From Acidiferrobacter sp. (GTDB lineage Bacteria > Pseudomonadota > Gammaproteobacteria > Acidiferrobacterales > Acidiferrobacteraceae), in the NCBI GenBank assembly GCA_027335965.1, contig DAHWGZ010000039.1, forward strand, positions 1 to 11,902: 11,902 nt of DNA. The letters are read 5' to 3'. The notes beneath the pieces are model-generated. The model was not told where the DNA came from and searched no databases. It saw nothing but the letters and a program-made list of their open reading frames with translations. Both the position numbers and the translations under genes were made by a program. Below, one piece after another: positions 6,800 through 11,902 of the stretch (position 1 is its first letter; each line of letters opens with the position of its first letter).

Positions 6800-6864
6800 G
6801 CCGGTTCGGTCCCGGGTCCCGCCGGGCCGTGGACCGTTCCTCGCGCCCTACGGGATCACGCGCC

Positions 6865-7272
6865 TCAGCGCCGCAGGGTCTTCGCGGGACGAAACGGTCC
6901 TACCGGCGCGGTAGGCGGGGCGGGGGCGCGCATGGCTGGCGCCCCGGCATTGGAGACCGCGCAGATGAGTCCATTGCGATAGCGGGAGCGGGTGGCGCTG
7001 AAGCCTTCCGAATGCCGGGGCGCGAAGGTCTTTTTCAGGAGCGCCGCAGCGCCGATCTTGCGCAGCCGGAACGGCCGCCAAAACGGCGGCGTGCGCCCGG
7101 ACTCCGAGTAACCGCTGATCTGATAGCAATCCACGATGATCTCGCCGCTTGCGTCCTCATAGACGGCATGCGGCTCCACCACCCGGACCTGGGTCTGATC
7201 GCGATAACGCAGCGCGCAGCAACACCGGGACTGCACGGCCTCTTTGAAAACGCTCAAGACGTCTCCCGCCAT
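6865..7272 (-). CDS. Small stand-alone WYL-like domain protein
   Basis: From the ATG at 7272 the product is 135 residues. The core reads like a shortened WYL-type beta-barrel: ALRYRDQTQVRVVEPHAVY, then GEIIVDCYQISGYSESG, RPFRLRKIG and a final RYRNGLICAVS. The VEPHA and CYQISGYSESG blocks resemble small WYL-domain proteins seen alone in several proteobacteria. WYL domains usually sense ligands such as nucleotides in transcription regulators, but there is no helix-turn-helix here. The tail after about residue 105 is alanine- and proline-rich. A longer start at 7311 exists, but the ATG at 7272 has GGGAGGGGGG directly upstream (GGAGG five bases from ATG) and is preferred. Three consecutive cysteines lie near residue 18. 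It may be transcribed with the upstream disulfide reductase or from its own promoter. Family assignment is by eye. Confidence 0.65.
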   Translation of the reverse strand: MAGDVLSVFKEAVQSRCCCALRYRDQTQVRVVEPHAVYEDASGEIIVDCYQISGYSESGRTPPFWRPFRLRKIGAAALLKKTFAPRHSEGFSATRSRYRNGLICAVSNAGAPAMRAPAPPTAPVGPFRPAKTLRR

Positions 7273-7372
7273 ACCCCCCTCCCGCCGTGATTCCAAGATC
7301 GTTCCTGTCATGATGAGAAAAAGCGCGTATCACTATGGCCCAAAACCCGGCACCGCGCAACGATGGCCGACA

Positions 7373-7401
7373 AAGGCGCGAGATTGACCGAAAAGCGCCT
7401 T
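7373..7401 (-). terminator. Hairpin just after the disulfide reductase stop
   Basis: On the - strand, three bases after the TGA of the reductase, AAGGCGC (7401-7395) pairs exactly with GCGCCTT (7379-7373) across a 15-base loop and is followed by TGTC. Position and stem fit a transcript end, but the loop is long and the T-tract minimal, so it is a weak intrinsic terminator at best. Confidence 0.3.
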
Positions 7402-7404
7402 CGA

Positions 7405-8817
7405 TCAGGATGCGTCTTGCGCGCCGTCGCCGACGCCGAACACATGCCCCTGGAGATTCCACTTCGCGGCCAGGGTCTCGACGGCATTCTGGAATTCCTC
7501 GCTGCGGGACGGGTGATTGAAGCCCGCGCCGGCGATGCGGCGCAACGCCCCGAGCGAAGGGCCTGCGGTGAGCATGTGAATCAATTCGCCGGCATCCGTG
7601 CCCAGGACCTCGCCCCCGAGCAGCGCGCCACTGTCGAGATCCGCGATGAGCCGCACATACCCCTCCGGCTCATCCTGGCCAAGGGCCCGCGGCGAGGTCT
7701 CGAACGCCGCGAATCCGACCCCGGGCTCGTGGCCCTCGTCCTCGGCCTGCTCCTCGGTAAGACCGACGCGCGCGAGCTCGAGGGCGCTGTAGACCGCCTC
7801 GGGCACGCGCGCGAGGTCGCGCTTATGACTCCCCGGCGCAAGGATATTGTCGATCGCGACTCCGGCCTCGTAGAGCGCGCGATTGGCGGTCATGGGGCCT
7901 GCCACGCAGTCCCCGATGGCATAGATCGAGGTGCCGGCGGCATGCATCTCGACATCGACCGCGATGTAGCCGCGGGCATCGAGCCGCGCGCCGGCGCGCG
8001 CCAGATCGAGGCCTTCGGTGACCGGCCGCCGGCCCGTGGCAAGCAACGCCCAATCCGCCCCGAACACCTCGCCGCCCGTGGTCGTTAGGGACACGCCGGT
8101 ATCGGTGGCGGCGAGCGCGCGCGCCCCGGCGCGGATCGGCGCAAGCCCGGCATCGGCCATGGCGGTCTTCAAGAGCTTCATGGCCGGCGTACTGAACTCG
8201 CTGCGCGCGAACGGATCCTGGCGCGCCAGCCACAAGACCTCGCGGCCGAAGGCGCGCAGGATATAGGCAAACTCGAGCGCCACCACCCCGCCTCCCACGA
8301 TCGCCACGCGCGCCCCTTCCGGCACCAGCTGGTCGAACAAGAGATCGCTGTGGAGGACGCGCCCCGGCGTCACCGAGAAGCCCTCGGGGACATGCGGGGC
8401 GGAGCCGGTGGCGATGATCACGGCGCGCGGCGAGATCATGGCGCCGTCAGGCTCGATTACGACCGTATTCTGGTCCCGGAAGCGCGCATGCCCCTCGATG
8501 GCGGTCACGCCCAGGCGCTTCAGGTACGATTGGTAGCTTGCGCGCACCGCCGTGACCACCTCGCGTTGGTGGCGCCATGCCTGCGCGAGGTCGCCCCGCA
8601 AGCCACCCACGATGCCGCGCTTTTCGAAATGACGCGCGGAATCGAGCACGCGCGCGGTGTGGTACCAGTCCTTCTTGGGCACGCACCCGCGGTTCAGGCA
8701 GCACCCGCCCCACGTGGCCTCTTCGACGATGACGGCGCGAAGCCCGCGCAGCGCCGCCAGTACCGCCGCCCGGTAGCCGCCAGGCCCGGATCCGATGACC
8801 AGGACATCACATTCCAT
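7405..8817 (-). CDS. FAD-dependent pyridine nucleotide disulfide oxidoreductase (lipoamide dehydrogenase / glutathione reductase family)
   Basis: The 470-residue product starts at the ATG at 8817, which has a GAGGAG ribosome-binding site; the frame runs further upstream but adds no family sequence. FAD binding: VIGSGPGGYRAA at 7-18 and YAIGDCVAG at 299-307. Redox disulfide: GGCCLNRGCVPKK (Cys40, Cys45). Coenzyme site: IVGGGVVALEFA at 173-184, followed by ARQDPFARSEF. C-terminal acid/base pair: HPSRSE (His435, Glu440). Length fits lipoamide dehydrogenase, but several motifs lean to glutathione reductase. VPKK replaces IPSK, the GxGxxA form of the Rossmann loop is present, arginine-containing ARQDPFAR replaces the acidic residue of NAD enzymes, and HPSRSEEF resembles HPTSSEEF. 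No 2-oxoacid dehydrogenase genes are nearby. It should reduce a disulfide using NAD(P)H; the substrate is not fixed by sequence. Confidence 0.85.
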   Translation of the reverse strand: MECDVLVIGSGPGGYRAAVLAALRGLRAVIVEEATWGGCCLNRGCVPKKDWYHTARVLDSARHFEKRGIVGGLRGDLAQAWRHQREVVTAVRASYQSYLKRLGVTAIEGHARFRDQNTVVIEPDGAMISPRAVIIATGSAPHVPEGFSVTPGRVLHSDLLFDQLVPEGARVAIVGGGVVALEFAYILRAFGREVLWLARQDPFARSEFSTPAMKLLKTAMADAGLAPIRAGARALAATDTGVSLTTTGGEVFGADWALLATGRRPVTEGLDLARAGARLDARGYIAVDVEMHAAGTSIYAIGDCVAGPMTANRALYEAGVAIDNILAPGSHKRDLARVPEAVYSALELARVGLTEEQAEDEGHEPGVGFAAFETSPRALGQDEPEGYVRLIADLDSGALLGGEVLGTDAGELIHMLTAGPSLGALRRIAGAGFNHPSRSEEFQNAVETLAAKWNLQGHVFGVGDGAQDAS

Positions 8818-8849
8818 CGCGCACTCCTCGTCTTTTTGGGGCCGCGCCG

Positions 8850-8861
8850 GCTTGTGCAAGC
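8850..8861. promoter_or_regulatory. Inverted repeat in the divergent gap between reductase and unknown gene
   Basis: GCTTG and CAAGC flank TG at the middle of the 58-base gap between the two divergent starts. On the + strand the overlapping TTGTGC (8852-8857) with CATGAT (8875-8880) 17 bases later makes a weak promoter-like pair. The arms are short (5 bp), so a shared operator is only a possibility. Confidence 0.25.
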
Positions 8862-8875
8862 GTTGCGACCTTGGC

Positions 8876-9349
8876 ATGATCCGTCGAATGAAGGCCTTGA
8901 TGCGGATGTACGCGGCGCGTCGCGACGCGCGCCTGCTCGATCGTTTCTTTGCCCGCTACCAGGGCCGCACCCTCATCGTCCATCAAGGCCTTGCGCTAGA
9001 CTGGCTGGAGGAGCTCCTGAAGCTCGGCGGCGGGGGTGGACACTTTCGCATAGACGCGCGCCAACCGCCCGGTCGGCACAGTCCGGTGTCATGGCTTGCG
9101 CACCGCTTCATCCTGCCTCTCGATCTCCCGCTGCCGGTCCTGTGCGACGTCGGGCCCGCAACCATCGCGATCCGTCACCTGCGTGTCGCGGGCCGGCCAT
9201 GCCATCCCGCCGACCTCGCGTGGATACTCGAGGACATGCGCGTCCGCGCGCGCGTTCATGCGACCCTGTCCCGCCGCGCGCAGGAACTCGTGACGGATCT
9301 GGGCCTTCCCGTTGGCGACAACGCCTACGAGATGGACCTTGGCGGCTGA
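8876..9349 (+). CDS. Uncharacterised protein, about 157 residues
   Basis: I do not recognise this family. The frame is open from 8795, but upstream of 8876 it overlaps the reductase start; ATGs at 8876, 8888, 8900 and 8906 are all possible and none has a good ribosome-binding site. The N-terminus is strongly basic (MIRRMKALMRMYAARRDARL). The middle reads LIVHQGLALDWLEELLKLG, then a five-glycine run, then WLAHRFILPLDLPLPVLCDV. The C-terminal third, CHPADLAWILEDMRVRARVH onward, looks helical. There is no signal peptide, clear transmembrane segment or familiar motif. That it is real is suggested by the convergent arrangement with tldE, the stop placed exactly against the tldE stop, and a soluble-protein-like composition. 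The antisense frames across it are less plausible. The start coordinate is uncertain. Confidence 0.55.
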   Translation: MIRRMKALMRMYAARRDARLLDRFFARYQGRTLIVHQGLALDWLEELLKLGGGGGHFRIDARQPPGRHSPVSWLAHRFILPLDLPLPVLCDVGPATIAIRHLRVAGRPCHPADLAWILEDMRVRARVHATLSRRAQELVTDLGLPVGDNAYEMDLGG

Positions 9350-9358
9350 TCAGCCGCC
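9341..9358. repeat. 18-bp perfect palindrome containing both convergent stop codons
   Basis: GGCGGCTGATCAGCCGCC is fully self-complementary. Its centre TGATCA is the + strand stop of the unknown gene (TGA 9347-9349) followed directly by the reverse-strand stop of tldE (TCA 9350-9352). Both transcripts would fold a GC-rich hairpin at their stop codon. No T-run follows on either side. Confidence 0.8.
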
Positions 9359-10696
9359 GGCCACCGTCATGCGCTCCAGAAGCCACGAGCCCGTGCATAC
9401 ATTGTGGCGGGCATCGACGTCACGTCCCACCGCGATGAGCCCCTTGTACATATCCCGCAGGTTGGAGGCGATGGTGATCTCCTCGACTGGATGGACGATC
9501 TCGCCGCCCTCCACCCAGAATCCGGCCGCCCCGCGCGAATAATCCCCCGTGACACCATTGATGCCGAACCCTATGAGTTCGGTCACGAACAGCCCGCGTC
9601 CCATTTGCCGCAAAAGGCCGCTCAGGTCTTCCTGGCCCGGGGCGACCGTCAGGTTATGCACGCCGCCGGCGTTGGCGGTGGTGACCAGGCCGAGCTTGCG
9701 CGCCGCGTAACTGTCCAGGCAGTAGCGGCGCAACACCCCGTCGGTCACGAGCTCGCTATAGCGGGTCTCCACGCCCTCGCCGTCGAATGGCGCGCTGCCC
9801 ATCGCCTTCTTGCGGTGCGGTTCCTCATACAGCTGGACCCAGTCTGGAAACAGGGCGCTGCCGACGCTATCGAGGAGAAACGACGAGCGCCGGTAAAGGC
9901 TTGGGCCGCTGATCGCCGACACCAGGTGCGATACCAGGCTGCGCGCCACCTGCGCCTCGTAGAGGACCGGGACCTGACAGGTCTTGATCTGGCGGGCGCC
10001 GAGCCTGCGCGCGGTGCGCCGCGCGGCGCTGCGGCCGACCTCCTCGGCCGCCGGCAGGTCGCGGGGGTCGCGCACCGCGGCGTAGTCGTAATCGCGCTGC
10101 ATGGAGCCGTTGCCGTCCTCGCCCAAGACCGCGCAACTGATCCCGTGGCGGCTTGCGCGCACGGTCCCAAGAAAGCCGTCGCTGGTGGCATAGACATCCG
10201 TGCCGTCATGGGTGGTGACGCTCGCGCCCTCGGAATTGCGGATGCGGGGATCAGTGGCAAAGGCCGCGTCCTCGCAACGCCGAGCGAGATCGATCGCCTC
10301 CTCCATCGACAGCGGCCAGGGATGATGGAGATCGAGATCGGGGATGTCGCGCGCGAGGTGCGCTGGATCGGCGAGGCCGTTATAGGGATCGGCGGCCGTA
10401 TGGCGGGCGATGGCACAGGCCGCCATGACCGCCTCCGACAGGGCCTGCGGGCGAAAATCCGCGGTGCTCGCCGATCCGCTGCGCTCCCCGAAAAAGACCG
10501 TGATGGACAGGCTCTTGTCGCGGTGATGCTCGACGGTCTCGACCTCGCCCTTGCGGACCGTCACCGAAAGCCCGGCCCCGAGCCCGGTATTCACCTCCGC
10601 GGCGCTCGCCCCCTGGCGGCGGGCGAGATCGAGGGCCTGCTCCGCCAAGTCCTGAAGCGAAGGCGCGGTCTTGGCTGTCGTCGTCATGGAATCCAT
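9350..10696 (-). CDS. pmbA: TldE/PmbA, non-catalytic subunit of the TldD/TldE metalloprotease
   Basis: The preferred start is the second ATG (first base 10696), giving 448 residues (E. coli PmbA is 450). It shares bases with the tldD stop (TGATG) and has GGAGG four bases upstream, whereas the first ATG at 10699 is only one base from that site. Family features: GLSVTVRKGEVETVEHHRDK near the N-terminus, SLYRRSSFLLDSVG in the middle, and FGINGVTGDYSRGAAGFWVE with NLRDMYKGL near the end. There is no HExxxH, as expected for TldE. With TldD it forms a heterodimeric zinc protease that trims leader peptides of some ribosomal peptides (microcin B17 in E. coli) and degrades the CcdA antitoxin. It converges on the unknown gene with no spacer between the stops. 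Confidence 0.95.
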   Translation of the reverse strand: MDSMTTTAKTAPSLQDLAEQALDLARRQGASAAEVNTGLGAGLSVTVRKGEVETVEHHRDKSLSITVFFGERSGSASTADFRPQALSEAVMAACAIARHTAADPYNGLADPAHLARDIPDLDLHHPWPLSMEEAIDLARRCEDAAFATDPRIRNSEGASVTTHDGTDVYATSDGFLGTVRASRHGISCAVLGEDGNGSMQRDYDYAAVRDPRDLPAAEEVGRSAARRTARRLGARQIKTCQVPVLYEAQVARSLVSHLVSAISGPSLYRRSSFLLDSVGSALFPDWVQLYEEPHRKKAMGSAPFDGEGVETRYSELVTDGVLRRYCLDSYAARKLGLVTTANAGGVHNLTVAPGQEDLSGLLRQMGRGLFVTELIGFGINGVTGDYSRGAAGFWVEGGEIVHPVEEITIASNLRDMYKGLIAVGRDVDARHNVCTGSWLLERMTVAGG

Positions 10697-11902
10697 CATT
10701 CCTCCGTTCCGCCCACTGTCATGCCATCTATGCGCAGGGTCGGCTGGCCGACCCCCACCGGCACGCTCTGCCCGTCCTTGCCGCAGGTCCCGACGCCGCT
10801 ATCGAGGGCCAGGTCGTTGCCGACCATGGCCACCCGCGTCAAGACATCCGGGCCATTGCCAATGATGGTGGCGCCGCGCACCGGCCGCCCGATCCGGCCG
10901 TTCTCGATGAGATAGGCCTCGGAGGCCGAGAATACGAACTTGCCGGAGGTGATGTCGACCTGGCCCCCGCCGAAGTTCACGGCATACAGGCCCTTCTTGA
11001 CCGATGCGATGATCTCCTCGGGCGGCGTCTGTCCGGCCAGCATGTAGGTATTGGTCATGCGCGGCATCGGCAGGTGCGCGTAGGACTCGCGACGTCCGTT
11101 GCCGGTGGGCGCCATGCCCATGAGGCGCGCATTCATGCGGTCCTGGATATAGCCGCGCAGCACGCCGCGCTCGATCAGGATGGTGCTCTGGGTCGGGGTC
11201 CCCTCGTCATCGACGTTCAGCGAGCCGCGGCGTCCCGGCAAGGTCCCGTCATCGACCACCGTGCAGGTATCGGCGGCGATCTTGTCGCCGAGCCGGCCGG
11301 CGAAGGCCGATGTCCCCTTGCGGTTGAAATCGCCCTCGAGCCCGTGGCCTATGGCCTCATGCAGCAGGATGCCAGGCCACCCTGGACCGAGCACCACCTG
11401 CATGGTCCCGGCCGGCGCGGGCGCGGCCTCGAGGTTCACGAGCGCCTGCCTCACGGCCTCGCGGGCATAGGAGAGGGCGCGCTCCTCGGTCAGGAAATAG
11501 CCGTAATCGGTGCGTCCGCCGCCCCCCGAGGAGCCATGCTCCCGGCGACCGTCCTGCTCCACGATGACGGTCACGTTGAGGCGCACGAGCGGCCGGACAT
11601 CCGCGGCCATGACGCCATCGCTGCGTACGATCAGTATGGTCTCCTGCGATCCGCCCAGACTCGCCATCACCTGCGTCACGCGCGGATCGAGGCGGCGCGC
11701 CTCCTGCTCGACACGCTCGAGCAGCCCCACCTTGGCGGTATCATCCAGGCTCAAAAGCGGATCGAGCGGCTGATACAAAGACAGCGCGCCACCGTCGCGG
11801 GTGGCGAGCGCCGCGGTCTGTTCCCGTCCGCCGCGGGCAATGGCGCGCGCGGCGGTGGCGGCATCGAGGAGCGCCGGCAGGAGGATCTCGTCGGAGTATG
11901 CG
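10696..11902 (-). CDS. tldD: TldD, zinc-binding catalytic subunit of the TldD/TldE metalloprotease (N-terminus cut off)
   Basis: The frame runs out of the window at its 5' end (first full codon at 11901-11899). The 401 residues present correspond to about residue 79 onward of the 481-residue E. coli protein, beginning [15 protein letters not shown]. The metal-binding motif HEAIGH lies in [20 protein letters not shown]. Other TldD blocks are [59 protein letters not shown], and the closing [20 protein letters not shown] with the conserved Cys. The catalytic core is therefore intact. A TTG at 11778 could be mistaken for a start, but homologous sequence continues upstream of it. It is followed by pmbA with a one-base stop/start overlap. 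Genes for both subunits are adjacent here, unlike E. coli, where they are separate. Confidence 0.96.
   Translation of the reverse strand, partial: AYSDEILLPALLDAATAARAIARGGREQTAALATRDGGALSLYQPLDPLLSLDDTAKVGLLERVEQEARRLDPRVTQVMASLGGSQETILIVRSDGVMAADVRPLVRLNVTVIVEQDGRREHGSSGGGGRTDYGYFLTEERALSYAREAVRQALVNLEAAPAPAGTMQVVLGPGWPGILLHEAIGHGLEGDFNRKGTSAFAGRLGDKIAADTCTVVDDGTLPGRRGSLNVDDEGTPTQSTILIERGVLRGYIQDRMNARLMGMAPTGNGRRESYAHLPMPRMTNTYMLAGQTPPEEIIASVKKGLYAVNFGGGQVDITSGKFVFSASEAYLIENGRIGRPVRGATIIGNGPDVLTRVAMVGNDLALDSGVGTCGKDGQSVPVGVGQPTLRIDGMTVGGTEE

Larger units (their letters stand above)
6478..6864. other. 387-base stretch with no convincing gene, rich in repeats
   Basis: This gap lies between ptsI and the end of the convergent WYL-like gene. 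Open frames exist on both strands, but none has a recognisable product, a good start or sensible boundaries. It holds an 8-bp perfect hairpin (6708-6727), a 10-bp palindrome CGAGGCCTCG (6728-6737), a 19-bp tandem repeat (6762-6799) and inverted repeats between 6807 and 6900. On the - strand, 6500-6690 shows coding-like text in two frames, which could be a decayed gene or simple high-GC shadow. It probably contains the 3' ends of both converging transcripts. Confidence 0.6.

Noticed and set aside
6801..6815. tRNA T-arm-like string CCGGTTCGGTCCCGG
   Set aside because: No acceptor, D or anticodon arm can be built around it, so a tRNA is not supported.
7363..8088. 241-codon open frame on the + strand
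   Set aside because: Antisense to the C-terminal half of the disulfide reductase, with no recognisable domain.
8350..9438. 362-codon open frame on the + strand
   Set aside because: Antisense to the N-terminal half of the disulfide reductase and out of frame with the unknown gene; low-complexity Arg/Pro/His-rich text with no domain.
9404..10915. 503-codon open frame on the + strand
   Set aside because: It lies antisense to pmbA and the end of tldD, both of which match known families over their full length. Its translation is a typical high-GC shadow.
1..11902. CRISPR arrays, insertion sequences, rRNA/tRNA genes, riboswitches and sigma-54 -24/-12 promoters
   Set aside because: None was found on reading both strands; no spaced repeat series, transposase, terminal inverted repeats or clear TGGCAC-N5-TTGC site was seen upstream of the genes.

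Overview
This GC-rich window (roughly two thirds G+C by eye) reads like the chromosome of a proteobacterium, most likely a gammaproteobacterium of a deep or chemolithotrophic branch. The lptB-rpoN-hpf order is typical of proteobacteria. The combination of hprK with rapZ, a mannose-family EIIA, HPr and enzyme I next to rpoN is found in some gamma- and betaproteobacteria but not in enterics. The species cannot be fixed from sequence alone. No mobile element, CRISPR array, tRNA or rRNA was seen.

Left part (1-6477, all + strand): the tail of lptB (lipopolysaccharide export ATPase) is followed by rpoN (sigma-54), hpf (ribosome hibernation factor), hprK (HPr kinase/phosphorylase), rapZ (nucleotide-binding adaptor), a mannose-type EIIA, ptsH (HPr) and ptsI (enzyme I). 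From hprK onward the genes are tightly packed, several with overlapping ends. Together they form a regulatory phosphotransferase system. Enzyme I takes phosphate from PEP and passes it to His15 of HPr, while HprK phosphorylates HPr at Ser46. No sugar permease (EIIB/IIC/IID) is present, and ptsN, usually found after hpf, is missing. The EIIA has glutamine where the phospho-accepting histidine should be, so the last relay step looks broken or rewired. RapZ lacks most of the basic tail that binds small RNA in E. coli.

Middle (6478-9349): a 387-base stretch with no convincing gene holds a 19-bp tandem repeat and several inverted repeats. It is followed on the - strand by a small stand-alone WYL-like protein and a flavoprotein disulfide reductase of the lipoamide dehydrogenase/glutathione reductase family, whose active site and coenzyme-binding motifs look glutathione-reductase-like. 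A divergent + strand gene encodes an unrecognised 157-residue protein.

Right part (9350-11902, - strand): tldD (cut by the window end) and tldE/pmbA form an overlapping pair encoding the two subunits of the TldD/TldE metalloprotease. The unknown + gene and tldE converge with their stop codons touching, at the centre of an 18-bp perfect palindrome.

The most interesting signal is the histidine-less EIIA inside an otherwise intact regulatory PTS cluster.
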